Shown: positions 53,449 through 62,604 of the stretch, piece by piece | How the letters are laid out: each line of letters begins with the position of its first letter | Position numbering within the stretch: the stretch's first letter is position 1 | Assembly: GCA_013289835.1 (NCBI GenBank) | Contig: JABCZG010000011.1 | Location: 1 to 64,000, forward strand | DNA: 64,000 bases | Origin: Acidobacteriota bacterium | GTDB taxonomy: Bacteria > Acidobacteriota > Terriglobia > Acidiferrales > UBA7541 | Direction: 5' to 3' | Program-made: the position numbers and the translations under genes | Notes under the pieces: generated by a model | Database searches by the model: none | Told to the model about the DNA's origin: nothing | What the model saw: only the letters and a program-made list of their open reading frames with translations

Positions 53449-54741
53449 ATGTCATACAAATGTTGCGAAGGGGTACGAGGCCTGAAATTCTCCCGCCGCT
53501 ATTTCTTGAAGCAAGGCGGAGTAGCCATGGTTGGTCTGAGCGCCATGCCCGCATTCCTGCAGCGCGCCGTTGCTGCCACGCCCATGCCCAACAAGAAGCA
53601 GCTCGTCGTGCTCTTCCAGCGCGGCGCCGCGGACGGCCTCAATATCGTTGTGCCTTTCGGCGAGCCGAACTATTACCGCTTGCGTCCTTCGATCGCTATC
53701 CCGCAGCCGAAGCGCGGCGGCGGGGACGCAGCGATCGATCTCGATGGATTCTTTGGATTGCATCCGAGCCTCGCTCCGCTCGAGCCGCTCTTCCACAAAA
53801 ACCAGCTCGCCATCGTGCACGCCGCCGGCTCACCCGATCCGACACGCTCGCATTTCGATGCGCAAGACTTCATGGAATCCGGCACGCCCGGCCTGAAATC
53901 CACCGAAGACGGCTGGCTGAATCGCACGCTGGAAACCGTGACCGAAGAAAATGCTTCGCCCTTCCGCGCCGTCGCCATGGGCCCGAATCTTCCGCGCATG
54001 TTGCAGGGAAGCGCGCCCGCCATCGCGTTACCGGACCTCAAGCAGTTCAAGGTGATGGCACAAGCTCCGGGCACGGGCCAAATGGTCGAAGGTGGATTCG
54101 AAGCGATGTACGCGCAATCCGTGGACCACGCTCTGCACGGCACCGGCACCGAAACATTTGAAGCCATCGATCTTCTTCGCAAAGCCGATCCGTCCAAATA
54201 TCAGCCGGAAAATGGCGCGCAATATCCCACCAACCGTCTTGGCCAGAGCTTGCAGCAAATCGGCCAGCTCCTCAAAGCCAACATTGGCGTCGAAGTTTTG
54301 TTCGTCGATTGCGGTGGCTGGGACAATCACGTCAACGAAGGCGGCGTGCAAGGCCAGCTTTCGAATTTGCTCAAAGATTTAGGACAAGGCCTCGCAGCAT
54401 TTCATCAGGATCTGGGCGATCGCATGCAGGACGTCGTCGTCGTAACCATGAGCGAATTCGGCCGCACCGCCAAGGAAAACGGCAATCGCGGCACGGATCA
54501 CGGCCACGCCAACTGCATGTTCCTGATGGGCGGCGACGTAAAGGGCGGCCAAGTCTACGGGAAATGGCCCGGCTTGAACGATCACCAACTCAACGAAGGC
54601 CGCGACCTCGCGCTCACCACCGATTTTCGTTCCGTCGTCGGGGAAGTTCTTACGAAACACATCGGTGTGAAAGAACTAAAGACCGTCTTCCCCGGCTTCG
54701 ACAACAACCCGCACAAATTCACCGGCTTAATCCGCTCCTAA
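53449..54741 (+). CDS. DUF1501 family protein with Tat signal
   Basis: 430 residues from ATG 53449 (AGAGAGG upstream). Twin-arginine signal FSRRYFLKQGGVAMVGLSAM, then the alkaline-phosphatase/sulfatase-like DUF1501 fold: VLFQRGAADGLNIVVPFGEP, LFVDCGGWDNHVNEGG (metal-site region), VVVTMSEFGRTAKENGNRGT and TDHGHANCMFLMGG. It follows DUF1800 directly, the pair separated only by a REPIN. DUF1501 may be a metal-dependent phosphatase or sulfatase-like enzyme in the periplasm; activity not established. Confidence 0.9.
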   Translation: MSYKCCEGVRGLKFSRRYFLKQGGVAMVGLSAMPAFLQRAVAATPMPNKKQLVVLFQRGAADGLNIVVPFGEPNYYRLRPSIAIPQPKRGGGDAAIDLDGFFGLHPSLAPLEPLFHKNQLAIVHAAGSPDPTRSHFDAQDFMESGTPGLKSTEDGWLNRTLETVTEENASPFRAVAMGPNLPRMLQGSAPAIALPDLKQFKVMAQAPGTGQMVEGGFEAMYAQSVDHALHGTGTETFEAIDLLRKADPSKYQPENGAQYPTNRLGQSLQQIGQLLKANIGVEVLFVDCGGWDNHVNEGGVQGQLSNLLKDLGQGLAAFHQDLGDRMQDVVVVTMSEFGRTAKENGNRGTDHGHANCMFLMGGDVKGGQVYGKWPGLNDHQLNEGRDLALTTDFRSVVGEVLTKHIGVKELKTVFPGFDNNPHKFTGLIRS

Positions 54742-54744
54742 TAC

Positions 54745-54827
54745 TGGGGTGCGGGAGCCCGGCTCCCGCTTTTACGGCGTAAGCCATACCTCGATCCCAA
54801 AAGCGGCAGCCCGGCTGCCGCACTCCA
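54745..54827. repeat. REPIN 2
   Basis: Starts 3 bases after the DUF1501 stop, TGGGGTGCGGGAGCCC-type left REP and right REP with GCGGCAGC-CCG-GCTGCCGC. Spacer about 26 bp. It flanks the transposase gene on its upstream side. Confidence 0.85.
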
Positions 54828-54867
54828 ATTCTTTTTCGATTTGATTACGCATAGATAACCTAATAAA

Positions 54868-54876
54868 TGCTATAAT
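54868..54876 (+). promoter_or_regulatory. Extended -10 promoter of the transposase gene
   Basis: TGC-TATAAT, an extended -10 with perfect hexamer. No -35 at usual spacing. Initiation near 54883, 14 bases before the ATG at 54897. Confidence 0.5.
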
Positions 54877-54896
54877 CGTGGGCGAGCTTGCTCGAA

Positions 54897-55457
54897 ATGG
54901 CATCGAAAGTTCTCCGCGACTGGCCGCACGCACCCGCGCACCGTTTGGGAGATGCCGGGGCGTATAGCGTTACCGCGGGAACCTACAAGAAAGCCCATGT
55001 ATTTTCTACCCCGGACCGATTGGCCTACTTAACGGACGCCCTTCTAACACTGGCCGAAGAATACCGCTGGAGGCTCCAAGCCTGGGCCATTTTCTCTAAC
55101 CACTATCATGTTGTCGCCGAGTCTGAACAGCCAGCCTTCTTGAAGCGGCTGGTTCAATACTTGCATTCCATAACCGCGAAGCACGTCAACCTGCTCGACG
55201 AGACACCCGGACGAAAGGTCTGGTTCGAATATTGGGACACTTACCTGACATACCAAAATTCATTTCTCGCGCGACTCAACTATGTTCATTGCAATGCGGT
55301 CCGGCACGGACTTGTCGCCGTACCCGAGCAGTATCCCTGGTGCTCTGCTGGCTGGTTTGCCCGAGAAGCCCCACGCGCGTTTCGTGCAACTGTGATGAGT
55401 TTTCCTTCGGATAAAATTGCGGTACCTGACGACTACGAAGTGCTCCCGCTCAAGTAG
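54897..55457 (+). CDS. REP-associated tyrosine transposase (RAYT)
   Basis: 186 residues from ATG 54897. The HUH nuclease motif is NHYHVV (H69, H71) and a Y-transposase segment follows (WFEYWDTYL, candidate catalytic Tyr in it) with NYVHCNAVRHGLV, the family's C-terminal signature. RAYTs cut and move REP palindromes in trans as single domain-type IS200/605 relatives. This copy is flanked by REPINs 2 and 3, each within 70 bp, and a third REPIN sits 1.3 kb upstream. The N-terminus GAYSVTAGTYKKAHVF fits the Y-VT-gT pattern. The reading frame is intact. Confidence 0.9.
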   Translation: MASKVLRDWPHAPAHRLGDAGAYSVTAGTYKKAHVFSTPDRLAYLTDALLTLAEEYRWRLQAWAIFSNHYHVVAESEQPAFLKRLVQYLHSITAKHVNLLDETPGRKVWFEYWDTYLTYQNSFLARLNYVHCNAVRHGLVAVPEQYPWCSAGWFAREAPRAFRATVMSFPSDKIAVPDDYEVLPLK

Positions 55458-55460
55458 TCA

Positions 55461-55543
55461 TGGAGTGCGGGAGCCCGGCTCCCGCTTTTACGATTGCGGC
55501 CCCGCGGCGATCCCAAAAGCGGCAGCCCGGCTGCCGCACTCCA
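55461..55543. repeat. REPIN 3
   Basis: Begins four bases after the RAYT stop with TGGAGTGCGGGAGCCCGG, spacer with GATCCC, then AAAAGC and the GCGGCAGC-CCG-GCTGCCGC hairpin and CACTCCA. Nearly identical to REPIN 2 apart from the spacer. It ends 5 bp before the hppA stop on the other strand. Confidence 0.85.
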
Positions 55544-55548
55544 AAAAG

Positions 55549-58011
55549 CTAAGCGGCCGAGCCGCGGATGCGCATCCCGTAGAACGAGCGATAGACGAAG
55601 GTGAAGGAAACCACAAAGAAGACCGCGGCAAGGATGTGCGTCAAGCCGCTGCCCTGGCTAGCCGTCAATTGCACGGCCAGTTCGACGGCCAGCAATCCAA
55701 AGAGCGTGGTGAACTTGATGACTGGATTCAGCGCCACCGACGAAGTGTCTTTGAAAGGATCGCCAACAGTGTCGCCTACAACCGTCGCGTCATGCAACGG
55801 TGTGCCTTTCTGCTTCAATTCCACTTCGACGATTTTCTTGGCGTTGTCCCACGCGCCCCCGGCATTGGCCATAAAAATGGCTTGATACAAGCCGAAGATG
55901 GCGATGGAGAAGAGGTAGCCGATAAAAAAGAACGGCTCGACAAAGGCAAACGCCAGCGTAGCGAAAAAGACCGCGACGAAAATGTTGAGCATGCCCTTCT
56001 GCGCGTACTTCGTGCAGATCTCGACGACCTTTTTGCTGTCGGCGATGCTGGCGGCGGCCGCGCCATCCAGTTTGATGTTGGCTTTGATGAATTCTACCGC
56101 GCGATAGGCGCCGGTGGTCACTGCCTGCGTCGAAGCTCCCGTAAACCAGTAAATCATGGCGCCACCGGTGACGAGGCCTAGCACGAACGGCGCGTGAAGG
56201 AGCGAGAGATTGTTCACGTTTTCGGAGAGGCCGTGGGTCAGCGCCATGATGATAGAGAAAATCATCGTGGTGGCCCCGACGACCGCCGTCCCGATAAGCA
56301 CAGGCTTGGCTGTCGCTTTGAACGTGTTGCCTGCGCCGTCGTTGGCTTCGAGCATTTCCTTGGCGCGCTCGAAGTTCACGTCAATGTTGTAATCCTTTTT
56401 GAGTTCTTGCTTGATGCCAGGGATTTGCTCGATCAGCGAAAGCTCATAAACCGACTGCGCGTTGTCCGTCACTGGGCCATACGAATCGACGGCAATGGTT
56501 ACCGGCCCCATGCCGAGAAACCCGAACGCAACCAATCCAAAGGCAAACACCGCCGGAGCGAGCATTCGATCGTGAGCGCCGAGGCCAAGTGTGCTAATCA
56601 GGTAGCCCAGGGACATCAGCAGGACCATTGCCAGACCAATGTAGTAAGCGGAGAAATTGCCGGCGACGAAGCCCGAAAGAATCCCGAGCGAGGCGCCGCC
56701 TTCTTCCGCGGAGGTGACCACTTCCTTCACGTGCCGCGAATTGGTGGAGGTGAATACCTTCACCAGTTCGGGAATCAGCGCGCCTGCAAGCGTGCCGCAG
56801 GAAATGATCGTCGCCAGCTTCCACCATTGCGAGGTGTCGCCGTCGAGCGTGGGGATGATCAGCGACGAAATCACGTACGTCAGCGCAATCGAAACGAAAG
56901 AAGTGATCCAGACCAGCGAGGTCAACGGTGTCTCGTAATCCATCTCGTCGGCATTGCCGAACCGCGCCTTGGCGATGAACCCGTTGATAAAGTAAGCCGC
57001 GGCGCTGGAGATCAGCATCACGATGCGCATCACGAAAATCCACACGAGCAATTGAATTTGCAGGGTTGGATTCTTGACTGCAAGCAAAATGAAAGTGATG
57101 AGCGCGACGCCAGTGACGCCGTAGGTTTCGAAACCATCCGCGCTGGGGCCCACGGAATCGCCCGCATTGTCTCCGGTGCAATCGGCGATCACGCCGGGAT
57201 TGCGCGCATCGTCTTCTTTAATCTTGAAAACAATCTTCATCAAATCGGAGCCGATATCCGCGATTTTCGTGAAGATGCCGCCGGCGATTCGCAGCGCCGC
57301 CGCGCCCAGAGATTCGCCGATGGCGAATCCGATGAAGCATGGCCCAGCGTAATCACCGGGAACGAAGAGGAGAATGAACAGCATCATCAGCAGTTCGACG
57401 CTGATGAGCATCATGCCAATGCTCATTCCGGCTTCAAGCGGCGTGTGATAAATCGCGTACGGCTTGCCGCGCAGGCTGGCAAACGCCGTGCGCGAATTTG
57501 CAAACGTGTTCACGCGAATGCCGAACCAGGCCACGCCATAACTTCCTGCGATTCCGACAAGGCTGAAAATCAAAATGATCGGCAAAGTGACCGCCACGGG
57601 AGCTACCGGAGCCAGCCAGCCGAAATAGAGGATAATCACCACGGCTATGAAAACCCACAAGATCATCAGAAACTTGCCCTGCGTGATGAGATACGTTTTG
57701 CAGGTTTCGTAAATCAGTTCGGAGATGTCGCGCATGGACTTGTGCACCGGCAGGTTTTTCAGCCGCGTATAAATCGCCAGCCCAAACGCCAGTCCGAACA
57801 CGCAAATCACAATACCGAACAGGAGAAGTTTGTGCCCGTCAATCCCAAGAAAAGTCACTTGAGAAAGATCGGGAAGCTTTAGGTTCGCTTCGCCACCGGC
57901 TTCATCGGCCAGCGCCGAGGCGCCAGTGAGCAGAGTGAGCGCAGCGGCAGCTACTCCAAACTTGGCGAATCTACAGCCGAGAGACCAGGCACGTGCAAGC
58001 CAGGTGCGCAT
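55549..58011 (-). CDS. hppA: Membrane proton-translocating pyrophosphatase
   Basis: 820 residues from the ATG at 58011 (GGAGGAATTCGA upstream; a 35-codon longer frame is open). Sixteen or so membrane helices. Catalytic sites: DDARNPGVIADCTGDNAGDS around residues 270-290, VGDTVGDPFKDTSSVALNP near the C-terminus. The K+-dependence signature is GNTFKAT: a Lys at the Ala/Lys position marks a K+-independent H+ pump. It couples PPi hydrolysis to proton export or import. The N-terminal signal-like helix (AAAALTLLTGASALA) precedes the conserved fold. Confidence 0.95.
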   Translation of the reverse strand: MRTWLARAWSLGCRFAKFGVAAAALTLLTGASALADEAGGEANLKLPDLSQVTFLGIDGHKLLLFGIVICVFGLAFGLAIYTRLKNLPVHKSMRDISELIYETCKTYLITQGKFLMILWVFIAVVIILYFGWLAPVAPVAVTLPIILIFSLVGIAGSYGVAWFGIRVNTFANSRTAFASLRGKPYAIYHTPLEAGMSIGMMLISVELLMMLFILLFVPGDYAGPCFIGFAIGESLGAAALRIAGGIFTKIADIGSDLMKIVFKIKEDDARNPGVIADCTGDNAGDSVGPSADGFETYGVTGVALITFILLAVKNPTLQIQLLVWIFVMRIVMLISSAAAYFINGFIAKARFGNADEMDYETPLTSLVWITSFVSIALTYVISSLIIPTLDGDTSQWWKLATIISCGTLAGALIPELVKVFTSTNSRHVKEVVTSAEEGGASLGILSGFVAGNFSAYYIGLAMVLLMSLGYLISTLGLGAHDRMLAPAVFAFGLVAFGFLGMGPVTIAVDSYGPVTDNAQSVYELSLIEQIPGIKQELKKDYNIDVNFERAKEMLEANDGAGNTFKATAKPVLIGTAVVGATTMIFSIIMALTHGLSENVNNLSLLHAPFVLGLVTGGAMIYWFTGASTQAVTTGAYRAVEFIKANIKLDGAAAASIADSKKVVEICTKYAQKGMLNIFVAVFFATLAFAFVEPFFFIGYLFSIAIFGLYQAIFMANAGGAWDNAKKIVEVELKQKGTPLHDATVVGDTVGDPFKDTSSVALNPVIKFTTLFGLLAVELAVQLTASQGSGLTHILAAVFFVVSFTFVYRSFYGMRIRGSAA

Positions 58012-58388
58012 TCGAATTCCTCCGTGCATCAATTGTTTACAGGCATTTACAGCGCAATCGCTTCGCCGGACAGTCGTTTCCGGCACACTTTTTCGATCAA
58101 GCACCCTCAGGCGCAACTCGAATTGTTCTCATTCCACCGGGAAGAGCCGCCGCGCGCCGGTCCAGGACTACCCCAATAACCCCCGGCAAAACGCCCTCAT
58201 AACGGGGCGCGCGGGCTGGCACAGAGCGATGATTTATAACATTTAACCAATGAGGGGTCAAACCAAGGCTTATGCAAAGAACCTGCGGGCCCGTATCGCC
58301 TCGGATACCAGTCTGCTGCGTTTTTGCAAAGCGATGGTAACATGCCAGAATCATTTGTGAGCAAACAGGTGTAGCGCGACGGGGGTTC
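58012..58388. other. 377-bp divergent region between hppA and bioB
   Basis: It contains the hppA promoter and a 215-base leader. The leader carries a 10-base direct repeat (CTGTAAATGC, CTGTAAACAA, minus strand, near 58030-58052). The biotin-side half has no clear sigma-70 pair or BirA-type operator (TTGTAAACC-N14/15-GGTTTACAA). Confidence 0.5.
58233..58261 (-). promoter_or_regulatory. Sigma-70 promoter of hppA
   Basis: Minus strand TTGACC (58261-58256), 17-bp spacer, TATAAA (58238-58233). Five of six matches in each hexamer. Initiation near 58226 gives a leader of about 215 bases to the hppA ATG. Confidence 0.65.
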
Positions 58389-59396
58389 ATGGGTACCAAG
58401 CCAATGTTGGAAGCGGCGCCAAGCGCCGGCGCGACGCGTGATGTGCGTCACGATTGGAAACGAGCGGAAGTCGAGGCCATTTACCGCGCGGCGCTGCCGG
58501 AGCTCATGTTTCGCGCGCAAACAATCCATCGTCAATTTCATTCGCCTGACCGCGTGCAGACTTGCCAGTTGATTTCTATCAAGACGGGTGGCTGCCCGGA
58601 AGACTGCGCGTATTGCCCGCAGAGCGCGCACTACGATGCGGGTGTGGAACGCGAAGATTTGCTTGATCCGGAGCATGTGATCTCGGTGGCGCGCGAGGCG
58701 GCGGGCCGCGGCGTGACGCGCTTTTGCATGGGAGCCGCGTGGAGGCAGGCGCCGGGGGGCCAGGAATTCGAGAACGTGTTGGAGATGGTGCGCGGCGTTT
58801 CCGCTCTTGGCATGGAAGTATGCTGCACGCTTGGGATGCTGACCGATGTGCAGGCCGTGAAGCTGAAAGAGGCGGGGCTGAACGCGTATAATCACAATCT
58901 GGATACATCACCGGATTTTTATGGTTCGATTATCACGACGCGGGTTTATGAAGATCGCCTGAAAACGCTGGCGGCGGTGCGCAGAGCGGGGATCACGGTT
59001 TGTTGCGGCGGGATTCTAGGCATGGGCGAGCGCGAAACGGACCGCATCGGTCTTCTGCATCAATTGGCATCGCTCCAGCCGCATCCGGAGAGCGTGCCGA
59101 TCAATATGCTGGTGCGCGTGGAAGGAACGCCGCTGGCGGCGATGCCGCCGCTGGATCCGATGGAGATGGTGCGCGCCATCGCGACGGCGCGGATACTTAT
59201 GCCTGCTTCGCGGGTGCGACTGGCCGCGGGACGGAAACAGTTGTCTCCCGAAGCGGTTACGCTTTGTTTTCTTGCGGGGGCGAATTCGATTTTTGTCGGA
59301 GAAAAACTTTTGACTACTCCGAATCCCGGTCCGGATGAAGACGAGCAATTACTACAATCCCTGGGGATGAAGCCACTCGAATCGCATGCCATCTAA
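58389..59396 (+). CDS. bioB: Biotin synthase
   Basis: 335 residues. Radical SAM enzyme inserting sulfur into dethiobiotin. The [4Fe-4S] motif is CPEDCAYC (C69, C73, C76) and the [2Fe-2S] ligands fall in VCCTLGM and the later RLAAGRK region. [12 protein letters not shown] and GGILGMGE are typical. First gene of the bioBFDA operon. Start ATG 58389 is preceded by GGGGG-type purines. The operon overlaps continue to the next gene by 11 bp. Confidence 0.95.
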   Translation: MGTKPMLEAAPSAGATRDVRHDWKRAEVEAIYRAALPELMFRAQTIHRQFHSPDRVQTCQLISIKTGGCPEDCAYCPQSAHYDAGVEREDLLDPEHVISVAREAAGRGVTRFCMGAAWRQAPGGQEFENVLEMVRGVSALGMEVCCTLGMLTDVQAVKLKEAGLNAYNHNLDTSPDFYGSIITTRVYEDRLKTLAAVRRAGITVCCGGILGMGERETDRIGLLHQLASLQPHPESVPINMLVRVEGTPLAAMPPLDPMEMVRAIATARILMPASRVRLAAGRKQLSPEAVTLCFLAGANSIFVGEKLLTTPNPGPDEDEQLLQSLGMKPLESHAI

Positions 59397-60564
59397 CTTT
59401 CACGATGAATTTCAGGGCGAATTGAAAGCGGGGCTTCGCGAGCTCGAAGCGAAGGGCAGGCTGCGCTCGCTGGCGGAGATTCGCGGTGTGAATCTCTGCT
59501 CGAATGATTATCTGGGACTCGCGGAGAATCCAGCGCTGAAAGAAGCGGTTGTCGAGGCCGTGCGCGAGTCGCCGCGAGTTGGCGGAACGGGTTCACGGTT
59601 GCTTTCGGGACACGCCGCGATCTGGAACGAGCTGGAAGAAGAATTCGCGCGATTTGCTGGAACCGAAGCGGCACTTTATTTTGGCAGCGGCTACGCGGCG
59701 AATCTGGGCGTGCTTACTTCGCTCCTGAATAAAGGGGATGTGGTATTTTCGGACGCACTCAACCACGCGAGCCTGATTGACGGCATGCGGCTTTCCGGCG
59801 CGCGGAAAGTCATTTATCCGCATCTCGATTTAAACGCGCTCGAAAGTGAACTGAAAAAGTATGAGAACGAGCACTGCCGCAAACTGGTCGTGACGGAAAG
59901 CGTTTTCAGCATGGATGGTGATGTCGCTCCGGTCACCGAGATTTTTGCGCTCGCGGATCGCTACGGAGCCGGTGTTATCGTGGATGAGGCGCACGCGACT
60001 GGCGTGCACGGCCCATCGGGGCGGGGGATTGCGGCCGCAAGTGGATGCGCCGATTTTCTTGTTGCTGCCGTGCATCCCTGCGGAAAGGCGCTCGCCAGCG
60101 CGGGCGCGTTTGTTTGCGGTAGCGCCGTTTTGAGGGAGCATCTCATCAATCACGCGCGGACGTTTGTGTTCAGCACGGCGCAGCCGCCGTATATGGCGGG
60201 TCAGATTCGCGCGGCGCTTCGGCTGGCGCTCGCGATGGACTGCGAGCGTGAAGAATTGCACGCGAGGTCGAAGCGGTTCGCGGCAGCGCTGGGTTCTCGG
60301 GGATGGGACACAGGGAATAGCACCACGCAAATCGTACCCGCGATGATCGGCGGAAACGAAGAGACACTGGCCGCCGCTGATTTCCTGCAGCAGGAAGGAT
60401 TTGCGGTGCGCGCGATTCGGCCTCCCACGGTTCCACGAGGTAGTGCGCGGTTGCGTTTTTCCCTGACGGCCGGAATTGCCGAAGGGGCGCTAGTTCGGCT
60501 GGAGAATTCCTTGAATCATTGGCGCGACCTTGCGTATAGATCCGCTGTGGCGGGACGGGCATGA
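59386..60564 (+). CDS. bioF: 8-amino-7-oxononanoate synthase
   Basis: 392 residues, alpha-oxoamine synthase family (PLP). It condenses pimeloyl-ACP/CoA with L-alanine. Landmarks: [54 protein letters not shown] and the PLP lysine in [17 protein letters not shown]. The start overlaps bioB by 11 bp and its stop overlaps bioD by 4 bp. Confidence 0.94.
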   Translation: MPSNFHDEFQGELKAGLRELEAKGRLRSLAEIRGVNLCSNDYLGLAENPALKEAVVEAVRESPRVGGTGSRLLSGHAAIWNELEEEFARFAGTEAALYFGSGYAANLGVLTSLLNKGDVVFSDALNHASLIDGMRLSGARKVIYPHLDLNALESELKKYENEHCRKLVVTESVFSMDGDVAPVTEIFALADRYGAGVIVDEAHATGVHGPSGRGIAAASGCADFLVAAVHPCGKALASAGAFVCGSAVLREHLINHARTFVFSTAQPPYMAGQIRAALRLALAMDCEREELHARSKRFAAALGSRGWDTGNSTTQIVPAMIGGNEETLAAADFLQQEGFAVRAIRPPTVPRGSARLRFSLTAGIAEGALVRLENSLNHWRDLAYRSAVAGRA

Positions 60565-61196
60565 GGCACCACTTTTTCATTACTGGCACGGACACGGGAG
60601 TCGGCAAAACGACGCTTTCGGCGCTGCTCTGCGCGGCGCTTGATGCCGTTTACTGGAAGCCGATTCAGACGGGCACGCTCGAAGGCTCGGACCGCGTGAC
60701 GGTCATGCGGCTGGCAGGGATCGGCACGGACCGCACGCTTGATGAAGTTTATAAGTTTGTTCCACCGGTTTCGCCGGATCTGGCGGCGCGCTGGGCGGGA
60801 GTGGAAATCGATCTCGGGCGAATCAACATGCCCAGCAGCTTGATCAATGACTGGCTGATCGTGGAAGGCGCTGGCGGCGTGCTGGTGCCCATCAACCAGA
60901 AACAGTTCATGCTGGATATGATGGTGAAATTCAAGTTGCCGGTGGTGGTGGCGGCGCGCAGCAGCTTGGGCACGGTCAATCACACGCTGCTCACACTTGC
61001 AGCGCTGCATGCGGCGGAGCTTCCGGTGCACGGCGTTGTGCTGATCGGCGACCAGAACCGCGAAAACCGCGAAACCATCGAACGTTTTGGGCACGTGCGC
61101 GTGATCGGCGAGATTCCTAAATTGCCAAACCTGCACCGCACGGCGCTGATGCAGGTCTTCATGAACCATTTCGATCGCGCGGCCTTTGCGCAATAA
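60561..61196 (+). CDS. bioD: Dethiobiotin synthetase
   Basis: 211 residues. ATP-dependent closure of the ureido ring on DAPA. P-loop GTDTGVGKTTLS (9-20), the conserved KPIQTG (about 32-37) and VEGAGGVLVPIN (about 95-106). Length is normal. It overlaps bioF by 4 bp and precedes bioA by 9 bp. Confidence 0.94.
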   Translation: MRHHFFITGTDTGVGKTTLSALLCAALDAVYWKPIQTGTLEGSDRVTVMRLAGIGTDRTLDEVYKFVPPVSPDLAARWAGVEIDLGRINMPSSLINDWLIVEGAGGVLVPINQKQFMLDMMVKFKLPVVVAARSSLGTVNHTLLTLAALHAAELPVHGVVLIGDQNRENRETIERFGHVRVIGEIPKLPNLHRTALMQVFMNHFDRAAFAQ

Positions 61197-61205
61197 CTGC
61201 GCAGC

Positions 61206-62504
61206 ATGAATTCCGCGCTGCGCATCTGGCATCCCTTCACAAATTCCGCGCTTGATCCTCCGCCGCTGCAAGTCGAGCGGGCGGAGGGAGTTTATCTCCA
61301 CACAAAAGATGGACGGAAAATTCTGGATGCGATTTCGTCGTGGTGGGTGAATCTGCACGGGCACGCGAATCCGCGGATTGCCGCGGCCATTGCCGCGCAA
61401 GCGAGGAAATTAGAGCACGTCATTCTTGCGGGATTCACGCACGAAGCGGCGGAAGAGTTGGCAGAGCGGTTGCGAAAATGGCTGGCGCCGGAGCTGACAC
61501 ACTTATTTTTTTCCGACGATGGCTCGACTGCTGTTGAAGTGGCGTTAAAAATGGCCGTGCAGTTTTTCAGCAACCAGCAGCGCAGCGAGAAGTGCGAGAT
61601 CGTAGCGCTGGAGCATGGGTATCACGGCGACACTGCCGGAGCGATGTCCGTCAGCGACGATTCACCGTTCACAGAGCCATTTCGCTCGATGCGCTATCCG
61701 GTGCATCGCGTGCATTCGGCGTATTGTTACCGGTGCCCAGTCGGATTGAAGCGCGAGTCGTGTCACATTGAATGCGTACAGCAACTCGAGTCGCTGTTAG
61801 CAGAACGCGGCGACAAGATTGCAGCGGTAATCGTTGAGCCGCTGTTGCAGGGCGCGGGCGGGATGATCGTGCACCCGGTAGAGTTTTTGCAGAAAGTGCG
61901 CGCGCTTTGCACGAAGCACGATGTGATGCTGATTGCCGATGAAGTGCTCACCGGATTCGGCCGAACAGGGAAAATGTTTGCATGTGATCTCGCGGGCGTC
62001 ACGCCGGATCTGATGTGTTTGTCGAAGGGGATTACTGGCGGATTCCTGACGATGGGCGTCACGCTTTGCAGAGATCGGGTTGAGAATGCTTTTCGCAGCG
62101 AAGACCGGAAGCACACGTTTTATCATGGGCATTCGTATACGGGAAACGCGCTGGCGTGCGCGGCCGCCAATGCCAGCTTGCAGATTTTTGACGATGAGCC
62201 GGTGTTTGACCGCATTGCGATGATTGCGCGAATTCACGCGGAGCGGCTGGAACAATTCCGCAAACTTCATGAGGTGGGCCAGACGCGACAGATTGGGACG
62301 ATTGGAGCAATCGAGCTGCGCGCGGAAGACGCGGGATATTTGTCGGCGATGCGGCCGAAACTGTATCAGTTTTTTCTGGAACGGGGAGTTTTGTTGCGGC
62401 CGCTGGGAAATGTGGTTTATGTTTTGCCGCCCTATGTGATTTCGGCAGGTGAATTGCATCGTGTGTATGACGTGATTGAAGAAGCCATTCAGACGTTGAT
62501 TTAA
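61206..62504 (+). CDS. bioA: Adenosylmethionine-8-amino-7-oxononanoate aminotransferase
   Basis: 432 residues, class III PLP aminotransferase using SAM as amino donor to make DAPA. Signatures: IWHPFTNSALDPPPLQVERA, SSWWVNLHGHANPRI, HGYHGDTAGAMSVSDDSPF, DEVLTGFGRTGKMFA and the Schiff-base lysine in LSKGITGGFL. The last gene of the biotin operon. The pimelate-forming genes bioC/bioH or bioW are not in this window. A hairpin follows 45 bp after the stop. Confidence 0.95.
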   Translation: MNSALRIWHPFTNSALDPPPLQVERAEGVYLHTKDGRKILDAISSWWVNLHGHANPRIAAAIAAQARKLEHVILAGFTHEAAEELAERLRKWLAPELTHLFFSDDGSTAVEVALKMAVQFFSNQQRSEKCEIVALEHGYHGDTAGAMSVSDDSPFTEPFRSMRYPVHRVHSAYCYRCPVGLKRESCHIECVQQLESLLAERGDKIAAVIVEPLLQGAGGMIVHPVEFLQKVRALCTKHDVMLIADEVLTGFGRTGKMFACDLAGVTPDLMCLSKGITGGFLTMGVTLCRDRVENAFRSEDRKHTFYHGHSYTGNALACAAANASLQIFDDEPVFDRIAMIARIHAERLEQFRKLHEVGQTRQIGTIGAIELRAEDAGYLSAMRPKLYQFFLERGVLLRPLGNVVYVLPPYVISAGELHRVYDVIEEAIQTLI

Positions 62505-62548
62505 GGCTGCGGTTGGAGTTCGCAATGTGTTAGAGGAATCTCAGAGCG

Positions 62549-62568
62549 GGCCGGGCTAAAGCCCGGCC
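62549..62568. repeat. Perfect hairpin GGCCGGGCT / AGCCCGGCC
   Basis: Nine-base arms (62549-62557, 62560-62568) with an AA loop, between bioA and the VTT gene. CTCTAC follows the right arm and CTACC follows the one at 33.27 kb, suggesting a common dispersed family. No T-run on the plus strand. Confidence 0.6.
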
Positions 62569-62604
62569 TCTACAAGAGAAAAGAACGCAGCTTGGAGAAA
62601 ACCA

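Noticed and set aside
58012..58388. BirA-type biotin operator upstream of bioB
   Set aside because: Only isolated half-like strings (TTGTTTACA near 58035) are present, on the hppA side, without the second arm at the correct distance.
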